Assembly: GCA_963702525.1 (NCBI GenBank)
Contig: CAVPCY010000020.1
Span: 62,001 to 126,000, forward strand
Direction of reading: 5' to 3'
Length of the DNA: 64,000 bases
Origin: CAVPCY01 sp963702525
GTDB taxonomy: Bacteria; Actinomycetota; Coriobacteriia; Anaerosomatales; PHET01
In this document: one piece after another, positions 35,947-45,365 of the stretch
How positions within the stretch are numbered: the stretch's first letter is position 1
Layout of the letters: each line of letters begins with the position of its first letter
Translations under genes and position numbers: made by a program
Notes under the pieces: model-generated
Databases searched by the model: none
What the model saw: the letters and a program-made list of their open reading frames with translations, nothing else
Told to the model about the DNA's origin: nothing

Positions 35947-36893
35947 ATGAGAGAGAAGATCGCGGTGCTCATGGGCGGGCGCTCGCTCGAGCGAGAGGTC
36001 TCGCTTGCGAGCGGCGGCCGCGTGTGCGAGGCGCTCGAGGCGCTCGGCTACTACGTGCTCGCTCTCGACGTGACCGCCGACCTCGTCTCCACGCTGCGAA
36101 GCGAGCGGCCCTCGGCGGCCTACATCGCGCTGCACGGCAAGTACGGCGAGGACGGCACGATCCAGGAGCTGCTCGAGTTCCTCGGCATCCAGTACACCGG
36201 ACCCGGAGTGGTGGCCAGCGCGCTCACGTGGGACAAGTCGGTCGCCAAGCACCTGTTCGCCGAGAACGGCATCGACACGCCGCCGTGGCTCACGCTCACG
36301 GCCGACGCCTTCAAGGAGATGGGGGCGGCGACAGCGATCGACCTCATGGGCGAGGTGGTCGGCGGCTTCCCGGTCGCGGTCAAGCCGTCGCGCCAAGGCT
36401 CCGCGCTGGGGCTCGCGCGCTGCACCGAGCAGGGCCAGCTCGCGGAGGCGCTGCTCGATGCGCTGGGCTACGACACCGCGGCGATCGTCGAGCGCTGGGT
36501 CGAGGGCACCGAGCTCGCGGTGTCGGTGCTGGGGGGCGGCGACTCGCTCGAGGTGCTGCCGCCGGTCGAGATAGTGCCCAAGAGCGGCCTGTACGACTTC
36601 TCGGCGCGCTACGCCGAAGGTGAGACCGACTTCTTCGTGCCTGCGCGGGTTGAGACCGATGTCATCCGGGCCGCCTGCGAACTCGCCGCACGCGTACACA
36701 CGGTCACCGACTGCCGCGACGTCAGCCGCGTCGACATGATCGTGGACGCGGACGGGCGCCCGTGGGTGCTCGAGTCGAACACGTCGCCCGGCATGACCGA
36801 GACTTCGCTGCTCCCATGGCCGCGGAGGCGGCCGGCATGACCTTCCAAGATGTGGTATCAAAGGTCATCGAGACTGCGCTAGCGCGCACGTAA
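35947..36893 (+). CDS. ddl: D-alanine--D-alanine ligase (one indel)
   Basis: About 315 residues, an ATP-grasp ligase. Motifs: VLMGGRSLEREVSLASG, ALHGKYGEDGTIQELLEFLGIQYTG split over two conserved blocks, VKPSRQGSALGL, and the metal loop RVDMIVDADGRPWVLESNTSPGMTETSL. A dropped C near 36812 is needed to continue SLLP into MAAEAAGMTF and reach TAA 36891-36893. It makes the D-Ala-D-Ala dipeptide of peptidoglycan. It lies 31 bases after the aminotransferase and is likely in the T-box operon. Confidence 0.93.
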
Positions 36894-36915
36894 TCGGGTA
36901 TACAGCGTTACGAGG

Positions 36916-36934
36916 GCCCGACGAAGTGTCGGGC
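36916..36934 (+). terminator. Hairpin after ddl
   Basis: GCCCGAC (36916-36922) pairs with GTCGGGC (36928-36934) around a GAAGT loop. No T-run follows, so termination is uncertain. Confidence 0.35.
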
Positions 36935-36980
36935 TCGCATGACCCAGGGACTGCTGCATCGATCACGGAGGTGCTTTCAC

Positions 36981-37475
36981 ATGTACGACTATCGCCGCGG
37001 GGGGTCTGTGTTCGGCGCGTTTCTGCTTGGCGGGCTGATCGGCGCGATTCTCGGCCTGCTCTTCGCGCCGCGTTCCGGCAAGGAGACCCGCGAGATCATC
37101 GCCGACAGGGCCGAGGACTACTGGGGCCAGGGCGTCGAGGTATACAACACCGGCAAGGACAAGGCCGTCGAGGTCTACTCCACAGGCAAGGAGAAGGTCG
37201 GCGAGTCGGCCGAGCAGCTCAAGGTCAAGATCGACGAGGCTCGCGGCCGTCTCCAGGAGACAGTCTCGAAGTCGGCCGAGGGCGCCAAGGGCAAGCTCGA
37301 TGACGCCGTTCCGGTCGCCAAGGACGCCGTGGACAAGGCCGCCGAGAAGACCAAGAGCGGGATCGACGTGGCCGGCTCCAAGGCGTCGGACACGCTCGGT
37401 GCTGTTGCCGAGAAGACCAAGACCGTCAAGGACGAGGCTCCCTCCATCGACGCTGCGGTCGAGCCCGGGGCGTAG
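36981..37475 (+). CDS. YtxH-domain protein
   Basis: 164 residues. One N-terminal helix with FLLGGLIGAILGLLFAPRSGKETRE is the YtxH signature. The remainder is a long Lys/Ala/Glu-rich helix with repeats of the type VEVYNTGKDKAVEVYSTGK and AEKTK, resembling LEA/apolipoprotein-like stress proteins. GGAGGTG lies seven bases before ATG 36981. It is probably a membrane-tethered stress protein. Confidence 0.88.
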   Translation: MYDYRRGGSVFGAFLLGGLIGAILGLLFAPRSGKETREIIADRAEDYWGQGVEVYNTGKDKAVEVYSTGKEKVGESAEQLKVKIDEARGRLQETVSKSAEGAKGKLDDAVPVAKDAVDKAAEKTKSGIDVAGSKASDTLGAVAEKTKTVKDEAPSIDAAVEPGA

Positions 37476-37555
37476 GACTCCGGATTCACTGGTACCATCG
37501 AGGCCGGTCCTGCACCGCCGGGGCCGGCCTTCGTGTCGCGTGAAAGGCGGCGTGC

Positions 37556-38260
37556 GTGCTCTCGCTTCTCGACGTGTCCCGGCAAGACGTCTACTCGGCC
37601 AAGGGCAAGCGTATTGGCCGGGTCGCGGACGTGCTGTTCGCGCCCGGGGCGACCTCCGTCGTCGGCTTCGTCGTGTCGCGGCCCCGGCTGCTGTTCCTGA
37701 TCGACCGCAACGACCGCTACCTGGCGCTCGATCGCACGCGCTTCTCGGCGGATGGTCTGGTCGTGGCGGACGCCAATGGTGCGTGGGATGGCTCGGCGGC
37801 CAAGCGACTGGGGCACTCCTGGGACGACACCGTCATCTGGGTGGGGATGCCGGTGTCAACCGAGAGCGGCGTGAAGCTGGGGTCCGTACGCGACGGGCTG
37901 TTCGATGAGAAGACCGGGGAGATCTCGGCCATCGGGCTCACCGGAGGGCTGACAGCTGACGCCGCGGTCGGGGTCAGGGACCTGCCCGCTTCTGTGGTGG
38001 TAGGGTTCGACGGACAGGCCGTTCGCGTCAAGGACGAAGCGATCGCCTACGAGACCAGCGGCGGCGCGGCCGCGGCTGCGGGTCGCGGCACCGCGGTGGC
38101 GAAGAAGGCGGCGGTCGATGCGGCCGCAAAGGCCGCGGTGTACACCAAGGCGGCAGCGAAGGCCGCCGGTCAAAGCGATGTGGGAAAGCGCGCAGCCGGG
38201 TGGTTCAAGGCGATCAAGGACGAAGTGGTCGACGCGATGGGGGACCCGGACGACGACTAG
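37556..38260 (+). CDS. PRC-barrel domain protein
   Basis: 234 residues. Two PRC-barrel-like beta modules (about 1-75 and 95-165: DVYSAKGKRIGRVADVLF and KLGSVRDGLFDEKTGEISAIGL), then an Ala/Lys-rich helix of about 45 residues and a short acidic end. GTG start. It follows the YtxH gene, and PRC/YtxH proteins often occur together as envelope or stress factors. A GGCCGG/CCGGCC hairpin lies in the gap before it. Confidence 0.82.
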   Translation: MLSLLDVSRQDVYSAKGKRIGRVADVLFAPGATSVVGFVVSRPRLLFLIDRNDRYLALDRTRFSADGLVVADANGAWDGSAAKRLGHSWDDTVIWVGMPVSTESGVKLGSVRDGLFDEKTGEISAIGLTGGLTADAAVGVRDLPASVVVGFDGQAVRVKDEAIAYETSGGAAAAAGRGTAVAKKAAVDAAAKAAVYTKAAAKAAGQSDVGKRAAGWFKAIKDEVVDAMGDPDDD

Positions 38261-38346
38261 GTTTCGTGCGGCATCGCGCGAGCGATAGCCGTACGGGTAT
38301 CTGCACCTTGAAGGCACTGGACACGAAGGGTGGACGAGCACCGCAG

Positions 38347-38994
38347 ATGAGTCGCAAGCTCCGACCACTCACACTCGAGGACCTGGACCGAGTGCCGGAC
38401 CACTGCCGCGGCTGCGCGTTCTGGGAATCGGCGGGCGAGCGTGAGCGCGCGTGCGGTTCGGTGAACGATCCGGAGCTCCTGCGCGCCTGGTATCGGCGTG
38501 TCACCGACGAGTGGGGCGACTGCGGCCGCGTCGCGTACGAGGACGACGAAGTGCTCGGCTTCGTGAAGTACGCGCCAAGCGGCTACTTCCCGCAGGCCTC
38601 CACGTTCGTCTCGGCGCCGGAAGACCCCAACGTGCCGCTCATCGCGTGTCTGCACATCACGCCCGACGCCAGGCATCACGGGCTTGGCAGCGTGATGCTG
38701 CGCTCGGCGCTCAAGGACCTCGTCCAGCGCGGCGAGCGGCGCGTCGAGGCGTTCGCCGCCGTCAGCAAGCCCGAGGCGGTCGACGATTCACCGGTCCTCG
38801 GCGTCGACTTCCTGCTGCGCAACGGCTTCGCGATCTCCCGCCCACATCCCGAGTACCCGCTCATGCGGCTCGACCTGCGCTCGGCGGTGATGTGGTCGGA
38901 GAACCTGGAGTCGGTGCTCGAGTCGCTTCGTTTCCCCTTGCGCTCGCCCAGCCGCGCACCGGCGACGTGGATGAAGGGGAACCCGGATGGCTGA
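38347..38994 (+). CDS. GNAT-family N-acetyltransferase
   Basis: 215 residues. RPLTLEDLDRVPDHCRGCAFWE forms the N-terminal region with two close cysteines, and the acetyl-CoA site is LHITPDARHHGLGSVMLRSAL. C-terminal IRSP-like FLLRNGFAISRPHP follows the GNAT pattern. The substrate is unknown. The ribosome site is weak. It overlaps the next gene by eight bases. Confidence 0.85.
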   Translation: MSRKLRPLTLEDLDRVPDHCRGCAFWESAGERERACGSVNDPELLRAWYRRVTDEWGDCGRVAYEDDEVLGFVKYAPSGYFPQASTFVSAPEDPNVPLIACLHITPDARHHGLGSVMLRSALKDLVQRGERRVEAFAAVSKPEAVDDSPVLGVDFLLRNGFAISRPHPEYPLMRLDLRSAVMWSENLESVLESLRFPLRSPSRAPATWMKGNPDG

Positions 38995-39472
38995 GGCACC
39001 CCGCAAGACCGGATCCCGCGAGCGCGTGCGCACCTTCCTGGAGGAGCGCGGACTGGCCGACGGCCTGACCGAGTTCGAGCAGTCGACGAAGACCGCCGCC
39101 CAGGCCGCCGAGGCGATGGGCTGCGAACTGGGGCAGATCGTGAAGTCGCTCGTGGTCCTCGCAGACGGCACTCCGGTGCTCGCGTTGGTGGCGGGGGACC
39201 GCCGAGGAGACCTCGACGCGATAGCGGCCGAGGTCGGTGCCGGATCGGCGAAGATGGCCGACGCCGATGCCGTGAGGGCGGCAACGGGCTACGCGATCGG
39301 CGGCGTGTCGCCCTTCGACCTGCCCGGGGGGCTGAGGGTGCTGATAGACGAATCGCTCACCCGATTCGACGTCGTCTTCCCTGCAGCGGGTACACCATCA
39401 TCGATGGTGCGTATACGTCTGTCCGATCTGCTCGACGCGGCCGGAGGGCGCATGGCACGCATATCGCACTGA
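38987..39472 (+). CDS. YbaK/EbsC-family aminoacyl-tRNA deacylase
   Basis: 161 residues. The conserved lysine is in QIVKSLVVLADGTPVLALVAGD, and the substrate-loop motif ATGYAIGGVSPFDLPGGLRVLIDESL is typical, with the GxxxPF segment that faces the aminoacyl ester. The family clears mischarged tRNA such as Cys- or Ala-tRNA(Pro). Overlap with the acetyltransferase suggests cotranscription. Confidence 0.92.
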   Translation: MAEAPRKTGSRERVRTFLEERGLADGLTEFEQSTKTAAQAAEAMGCELGQIVKSLVVLADGTPVLALVAGDRRGDLDAIAAEVGAGSAKMADADAVRAATGYAIGGVSPFDLPGGLRVLIDESLTRFDVVFPAAGTPSSMVRIRLSDLLDAAGGRMARISH

Positions 39473-39501
39473 CGGGCGAGCAAGGTCCCGGAGGAGGGTC
39501 A

Positions 39502-40647
39502 CTGCCCTACTACGTCGTACAGCCACCACCGCCGAAGCGCCTAGCCTGGAAGTTGGGGCTCGTCGCTCTGGTGGGACTCGTCCTGGTGGCCCTTGGCGCC
39601 GGATACACGGCCGCGCGACCGACGACGGTCATCGTCGACGGTCGGAGCGTGGACGTGCCATCGGGAACCACGCTCGCCGGCCTCCAGGACAAGGGCGCGT
39701 ACAGGTATCCACCGGGCGACCTGATAGCTGTCGACGGCTCGGTTCTCACCTCGGGTGCCGGCCATCCGCCGCGCGTGACGCGCAACGGCCGTGCCGCGCC
39801 GATGTCGCAGCGGGTCTACGGTGGCGACCGGCTGGTGAGCATGAGAGGCCTCGATCGCCGAGAGTCACTCATCACAACCGACGTCCCGGTCCCCTTCGAC
39901 ATCAGTTACACGGGGCGCGGCTCGCTATCAGAGGTCAAGACACCGGGCAGTCCGGGTGTCCGCCGAGTCACCATGGGGCTCGCCTCCGGCGTCGAGGTGT
40001 CCAGCCGCATCGTGACGCCGGCCGTGGACGCCGTCGTGGTTCGGCTGCGGCCCAAGCCCGGAACCAAGGTCGTGGCGCTCACCTTCGACGACGGCCCGTG
40101 GCCGGGGCAGACCGACCGGATTCTTGACGTGCTGCGCGCCAAGCAGGTGCGCGCCACGTTCTTCATGCTCGGAGTACGAGCCAAGCTCCAGCCCGCACTG
40201 GCACGGCGCGTCGCGGACGAGGGGCACCTGGTGGGCAACCACTCTTCGGGCCACCGCTCGCTGGCACGGTCGAAGGCCAAGGTCGCCCGCGCCCAGATCG
40301 ACAACGGTCGCGCGATGCTGCTGAAGTACACCGGCGTCGACACCCCGTGGCTCAGGCCCCCTTACGGCGACATGGACAAGGGCGCATGGCGGGTCGTGCG
40401 CGCGTCGGGCTCGCGCGTGGTGATGTGGGATGTGGACAGCCACGACTGGGAGAAGCGCGGCGTCAAGAAGATCGTCCGAGTCGTGGTGAAGCACACCAAG
40501 CCCGGGGCGATCATCCTGATGCACGACGGAGGCGGGGACCGGCGCCAGACGGTGCAGGCCCTTCCGATAGTCATCGACAAGCTCAAGGCCAAGGGCTACA
40601 CGTTCGTGACGATCGACGAGCTCTACGCGCTGGGGGCTGCGAAGTAG
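39502..40647 (+). CDS. Polysaccharide deacetylase with N-terminal DUF348/ubiquitin-like domain
   Basis: About 381 residues. A short Pro-rich cytoplasmic segment, one membrane helix (LVALVGLVLVALGAGYTA), a DUF348-like module (TVIVDGRSVDVPSGTTLAGL) as found in resuscitation-promoting factors, then a NodB domain. Catalytic motifs are visible: VALTFDDGPWPGQT (metal Asp), GNHSSGH (metal His pair), RPPYGD, and the His in ILMHDGGG. It probably deacetylates a wall glycan. GGAGGAGGG lies just before CTG 39502, which would be an unusual start; TTG 39553 lacks a ribosome site. Confidence 0.88.
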   Translation: MPYYVVQPPPPKRLAWKLGLVALVGLVLVALGAGYTAARPTTVIVDGRSVDVPSGTTLAGLQDKGAYRYPPGDLIAVDGSVLTSGAGHPPRVTRNGRAAPMSQRVYGGDRLVSMRGLDRRESLITTDVPVPFDISYTGRGSLSEVKTPGSPGVRRVTMGLASGVEVSSRIVTPAVDAVVVRLRPKPGTKVVALTFDDGPWPGQTDRILDVLRAKQVRATFFMLGVRAKLQPALARRVADEGHLVGNHSSGHRSLARSKAKVARAQIDNGRAMLLKYTGVDTPWLRPPYGDMDKGAWRVVRASGSRVVMWDVDSHDWEKRGVKKIVRVVVKHTKPGAIILMHDGGGDRRQTVQALPIVIDKLKAKGYTFVTIDELYALGAAK

Positions 40648-40660
40648 GAGCGGCAACAGC

Positions 40661-40688
40661 AAGCCCGGCCGAGAATCCGACCGGGCTT
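40661..40688. terminator. Hairpin between convergent genes
   Basis: AAGCCCGG (40661-40668) pairs with CCGGGCTT (40681-40688), with inner CG/CCG pairing. It could terminate either strand, although T-runs are short. Confidence 0.5.
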
Positions 40689-40722
40689 GAAACCGCGCTT
40701 TGCGCTGCAGCCTGTGCTGCTG

Positions 40723-41415
40723 CTAGCGAACCTTCACGTACGAGAACTGCGACTTCGACGCGACGTGCTGCGTGTCCTCGTGGTACACCTGCAGGCGCCA
40801 CTTGCCCTTGTCGTGCGCGTGGACGTGACGAGTGAACTGCCACTTCGAGCGGTCGCCCTTGTTGTGCACGATCTTGGGGTGCACCGAGCCCTTGTAGACC
40901 CAGTTGCCACCTTCCCACTTCCAGATCTTCACCTCGACGGGGCGGGAGCCCGCGCTGTGACGCGGCCAGATGAAGCCGCGCACCGTGAGGTGCTTGTGGC
41001 GGCCCGCCTTGACCTTCGCCGGCGCCATCGGAGCGGAAAGCTTGGCCTTGACCGAGACGGTCACGACGTCGCTCTCGAGTCCCTCGGCAACAGCCCTGAA
41101 GGCCGTGGTCTTCTTGAGCCAGTACGGCGCGACGGGGACGGTCACCGTACCCTCGGCAGTGCGCGCAGCCGCGACCGCGCGCAGCTTCTTCCACTCGCTG
41201 GCGCCCACCGGCAGGTACTGCACGGTGACTGTGGTGCCCACTGCGGCACCCTCGTCCGCAACGTTGACCTTGAGCCAGGTCGGCTGCGGATACGTCACCA
41301 CGCTGCGCGTTGTCGAGAGGGTGAGCATCGGCGCCGCGATGGCCACTGCTGCCGTGCCGAGCACCATGAGTGCTGCGAGTGAAGCGCTGATCAGAACCTT
41401 GGTCCTGCGGGTCAT
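40723..41415 (-). CDS. Secreted protein of unknown function
   Basis: 230 residues. A clear Sec signal peptide (MTRRTKVLISASLAALMVLG, with an AIA-A type cleavage site) is followed by two Ig-like/beta regions (about 35-120 and 130-230) rich in Trp, Lys and His, for example VKIWKWEGGNWVYKGS. It ends at FSYVKVR. AGGAGG is six bases before the ATG. It resembles extracellular cell-surface Ig-like modules without a sorting signal. No family is assigned. Confidence 0.8.
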   Translation of the reverse strand: MTRRTKVLISASLAALMVLGTAAVAIAAPMLTLSTTRSVVTYPQPTWLKVNVADEGAAVGTTVTVQYLPVGASEWKKLRAVAAARTAEGTVTVPVAPYWLKKTTAFRAVAEGLESDVVTVSVKAKLSAPMAPAKVKAGRHKHLTVRGFIWPRHSAGSRPVEVKIWKWEGGNWVYKGSVHPKIVHNKGDRSKWQFTRHVHAHDKGKWRLQVYHEDTQHVASKSQFSYVKVR

Positions 41416-41579
41416 CAAGCGCCTCCTTCCATGTCTTTGGCGCGCATCGGCGTGCGGCGCCTTTCGAGTGCGGTCGTGACACTATGCGATCGCGGCGGTT
41501 ATCCGCAGATTGGCTGCACGTTGAGTTTCGGTTGAGACAAGAAACGGGCGGCGTGCCGCTCCGGGCGAGGGGGTCGCCG

Positions 41580-42848
41580 CTAGAGCACCCCGAAGCCCTG
41601 CAGGACCGTGCCGCCCAGCAGCACGATCGTGAGCGCGATGACCACGGTCACGGTCGTCCACGCGAGCAGGTTCGTGGCCTTGCCGTTCACGTAGCGGCCC
41701 ATGATGCGGCGGTCGTTGATGATGCGGATCATGAAGATGAGCAGGAACGGAAGCAGCACGCCGTTCACGGCCTGCGACAGGATCATGATCGTGATGAGCG
41801 GCGCGCCCGGTATGAGCACGAACGCCGCGCCGAAGAAGATGACGAACGTGTAGATGGTGTTGAACGCCGGCGCCTCGGCCCAGGTCCGGTCGATGCCGCG
41901 CTCCCACCCGAACGCCTCGGTTATCGCGTAGGAGGCGGTGAGCGGCAGCACGCATGCAGCGAGCAGTGACGCCGCGATGAGCCCAACCGCGAACAGCACG
42001 CTCGCGTACTGTCCGGCGACCGGCGCGAGCGCTTGGGCGGCCTGCTCGGCGCTCGTCACGGTGATGCCTTGCGGGTAGAGCACGGTGCCGGTGGTGACGA
42101 TGATGAACCACGCGACGATGTTGGCCGAGATGGCCCCGGCGATCACGTCGATCCGTGTGACCAGCAGGTCTTTGACGCCCGTGCCCTTGTCCACGATGTT
42201 GCTCTGCACGAAGAACTGCATCCACGGCGCGATGGTGGTGCCGATGGTGGCCACCACGAGCAGCACGAAGTCGAGCTGCGGAACGAACTGCGGTACGACG
42301 GTGGCGCGCAGCACCTCGCCCCAGTCGGGCTTGGCCAGAAACGCCGCGATCACGTAGGCGAGAAAGACGCTCGAGAGCGCGAGCAGCACCTTCTCGACGT
42401 TGCGGTAGCTCCCGCGTACGACGAGCAGCCAGACCACGACGGCGGCGATGGGCACCGAGACGTACTTGCTCACGCCGAAGAGCTCCATGCCCGCCGCGAT
42501 GCCGGCGAACTCGGCCACGCTCGTTGCGGCGTTGCTGGTGAGCAGCGCGAGCATCGCCCACATGGTGGGGCGTATGCCGAACCTCTCGCGGATGAGCGCC
42601 GAGAAGCCCTTGCCGGTCACGGCGCCCATGCGCGCCGCCATCTCCTGCACGACGACGAGCGAGAACGTCATCACGAAGATCATCCACAGCGTCGCGTAGC
42701 CGAACGACGCGCCGTCCTGCGAGTAGGTCGCTATGCCGCCGGCGTCGTTTCCCGCGGACGCAGCGACGATGCCCGGGCCGAGCGCGGCCAGTACGGCCAG
42801 CACGCGCGCGCGACGCGAGACGAGGGTCTTCTCGGCGGCGGGCGGCAA
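41580..42848 (-). CDS. Nramp-family transporter, magnesium-type (NRMT-like)
   Basis: About 422 residues with 11 membrane helices. The helix-1 metal site, DPGN in classical Mn/Fe Nramps, is DAGG here (AASAGNDAGGIATYSQDG), and the helix-6 MPH is replaced by APW (TIAPWMQFF). Loss of the Asn and Met ligands is characteristic of Nramp-related magnesium transporters such as the Eggerthella lenta protein. The upstream M-box riboswitch and MgtE-like partner support Mg2+ as substrate. The TTG start at 42848 overlaps the MgtE-like stop region closely, so the two are translationally coupled. Confidence 0.88.
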   Translation of the reverse strand: MPPAAEKTLVSRRARVLAVLAALGPGIVAASAGNDAGGIATYSQDGASFGYATLWMIFVMTFSLVVVQEMAARMGAVTGKGFSALIRERFGIRPTMWAMLALLTSNAATSVAEFAGIAAGMELFGVSKYVSVPIAAVVVWLLVVRGSYRNVEKVLLALSSVFLAYVIAAFLAKPDWGEVLRATVVPQFVPQLDFVLLVVATIGTTIAPWMQFFVQSNIVDKGTGVKDLLVTRIDVIAGAISANIVAWFIIVTTGTVLYPQGITVTSAEQAAQALAPVAGQYASVLFAVGLIAASLLAACVLPLTASYAITEAFGWERGIDRTWAEAPAFNTIYTFVIFFGAAFVLIPGAPLITIMILSQAVNGVLLPFLLIFMIRIINDRRIMGRYVNGKATNLLAWTTVTVVIALTIVLLGGTVLQGFGVL

Positions 42849-42852
42849 GGGG

Positions 42853-44684
42853 CTAGACCACCTGGAGCGATGCGAGCAAGAGGCCACCGACCACCGAGAG
42901 CCCCACGTAGACGGCAGCGCCAAGCAGCATCATCACCACGCCGAGGGCGGTTCCCGACACGGACTTCTCGCGCTCGATGCGACGACGCGCAGCGGCTGCG
43001 ACGAAGTTGCCCGAGACCATCACGATCACCACGGAGAGCGCGGTGACCACACCCATCACCGCGGCGACTGCCGGCTGGTTGCTGATCAGGTCGAGTGCCG
43101 CGAAGACGAACAGCCCGGCGAGCACGCCCATGGCGAGCCCGGCGAGCGCGTCACGAAGGATGCGCGGCCACAGGGCGGCTCGGCTCGTCTTCGTCCTCGT
43201 CGATCATCTCGGCGATGGCGCGCTGGGAGACGTCCTCGGCGGTGCGGAGCAGCAGCGGCATGAACACGAGTGCCGGCAGCAACAGCGTCGACCACGCGAC
43301 CGGCCTCCATGTCGCGGAGGATCAGCATCGCGACGATCGCGACCGCTGCCCACGTCACGAGCCAGGCGCTGCGGCGCACGACCCACCACATCATGTTGGC
43401 CGCGGGTCCGCGCTTGCCCGACGAGCCGGTGGCGAGCGCGAGGTCCTCGGCGGACTCCTCTTCGAGCACGTCGAGCGCATCGTCGACGGTCACGATGCCC
43501 AGGATGCGGCCGCGCTCGTCGACCACCGGCATCGCGAGCAGGTCGTACTTGGACATCTGCTCGGCGACGTCCTCCTGGTCGTCGTCGGGGCTCGCGGTGA
43601 ACAGGTCGCGCTCCGCGATGTCGCAGACGCACGTGTCGGGCGAGGCGAGCAGCAGGTCTCGCAGCGAGATGACGCCGGTCAGGTGGCGGTCGCCCTCCAC
43701 CACGTAGACGTAGAAGATGCCTTCGTGCTCGGCGGCCTCCGAGCGGAGGTACTCGATGACCTGCTGCATCGTCATGTCCTCGGTCACGGTGGTGACCTCG
43801 GGCGTCATGATGCCGCCGGCCGTCTTCTCCTTGTAGCCGAGAAGCCCGCGGATCGCCGTCGCGTCCTCCACGCCCATCAGGCGCAGAAGCCGCTCGGCCT
43901 TGTCGTAGGGCAGGTCGCCGATGATGTCGGCCGCGTCGTCGGGGTCCATCTCGGCGAGCAGGTCCGACGCGCGCCGCTCCGACAGGTCCTCGATGACGTC
44001 TGCCTGCAGCTCGTCTTCGAGCTCGGAGATCGTGTCGGCGGCCGATTCGTTGTCGAGGTGCGCGAAGACCGCGGCACGCTGAGAGGGCGAGAGCTGCTCG
44101 AGGATGTCGGCCACGTCGGCCGGGTGCAGCTCGTGGAGGCGCTTGTGCGTGACCGACAGCTTGACCTGCGAGAGGTCGCGGTCGAGCAGGTCCATGTAGT
44201 TCCACGCGATGAGCGTCTCGGGCAGCTCCGTGCGCAGGAGCTTCGCTGCCGAGGAGACTCCACGTTCGAGAGCGGGGGAGATGCCGCGCAGGATGCCGCG
44301 GGCACCGACCTCGGCGCCGAGAAGGCGCAGCTGGTTGCGGGACTCGGAGAGCTTGAGGTCGTTGACGCGGACGACCTTCATGCCCTGCGTGTCGACGATC
44401 TGCTTGCTCATCAGGTCGCGCGCGAGCAAGACCTCGTCGGGCTGCAGGTAGCTGAAGCGGATCTCGTGCGCGGGGACGTTGAGGGCGATGCGGTCTTCGT
44501 CGAGCTCGGCGACGTACTTGCGCCACGACAGCATGAACGGCGTCTTGTCGGGGCCCAGGAACGCCAGGGAGGTCACGCGCGGGAAGACCTCGCCCGTGGC
44601 GATCGCGACGTCGTTGACGGTGCCGATCTCCTCGCCGGTCGCGTCGACGACGGGCTTGCCGAGCATCTGCGAGAGGTAGAACAT
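42853..44684 (-). CDS. MgtE-like protein: PRC-barrel, MgtE_N, CBS pair, degenerate channel domain (two indels)
   Basis: About 610 residues. Residues 1-165 hold two PRC-barrel modules. An MgtE_N superhelix follows (HELHPADVADILEQLSPSQR, AEMDPDDAADIIGDLP), then two CBS domains (YKEKTAGGIMTPE to VDERGRILGIVTVDDALDVL). The C-terminal membrane part has about five helices over three frames (slips near 43295 and 43155). The MgtE selectivity motif GGNxGxQ is absent; the equivalent stretch reads LLLRTAEDVSQRAI. It may therefore be a Mg-sensing regulator of the adjacent Nramp-type transporter instead of a channel. GGGAGGAG precedes the ATG. Confidence 0.88.
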
Positions 44685-44870
44685 GGCGCTCCTCCCTTCG
44701 GCGTACGGGCTGGGCGGCGTGTAAGGCCGCACCGGCCAAACCGGTGGGTTCATGGTCAAAGCGGTCGGTCCCCCGGCCTGCCGCCTGACTTGAAGCGGAA
44801 GCGCCCGAGGGCCTACGGACTTGGAGGTTTCACGCAGGTCCAGTCTTCTCGGCTACAGGTCGCGACAGCA

Positions 44871-44905
44871 ACGAAAAAGCCCCTGCGTCCGTTTGGACCA
44901 GGGGC
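44871..44905 (-). terminator. Intrinsic terminator of the M-box riboswitch
   Basis: On the minus strand GCCCCTG (44905-44899) pairs with CAGGGGC (44885-44879), with inner GGAC/GTCC-type pairing, followed by TTTTT (44878-44874). It lies between the aptamer and the MgtE-like gene. Confidence 0.85.
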
Positions 44906-44999
44906 GATGCGGCTTGCGCGGCCGAACCGCGCTCGTCCTGTCGCGCGCACCCACCTCAGGCGGGAGACTCGCACCGGACTTCTGCCGCTCACATCCCTC

Positions 45000-45192
45000 G
45001 TCTGTGGATTAGGCACTGTTCGACGTAGGGCGCGGACGCGGCGTTGTGCGCGACACGCAGCGGGGATTGGCCCGCCACCGTACCCAGCCACCTTAGCCTT
45101 CGCCTTAAGCCGGCGAGGGCTGTTCTACCCATTGGCGTCTCTCGACATTTCCGGGCAGTGGCCTGTGTTCGAACAGGAGCCGCACCGTAACG
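45000..45192 (-). promoter_or_regulatory. M-box (ykoK) magnesium riboswitch aptamer
   Basis: Reading the minus strand, GTTACGGTGCGGCTCCT begins the motif, followed by CACTGCCCGGAAAT, the hallmark GTCGAGAGACGCCAATGGG (about 45152-45128) and GAACAGTGCCTAATCC at the end. All match the M-box consensus order. At high Mg2+ the aptamer favours the downstream terminator and shuts off the operon. TTGACA at 45218-45213 is a -35 candidate. The rest of 45193-45365 holds no feature I can support. Confidence 0.93.
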
Positions 45193-45365
45193 GACGGAGC
45201 GTACTTCCTTGCTGTCAACGCTGCCAAAGCGTGAGCCCGAGCAGCAGACGAATCGTACACCTTGCGTGCTACCTGCGGCAACACGCGCACCACACTCGTC
45301 GAGCGTAGCTCGGCGCGTGCTCTCAGAACAGCCGCAACGCCTTGCCGAGAAGCAGCAGCGCAGCG

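Noticed and set aside
41580..42848. Classical manganese/iron Nramp (MntH)
   Set aside because: The DPGN and MPH metal-site motifs are replaced by DAGG and APW, and the operon is under an M-box.
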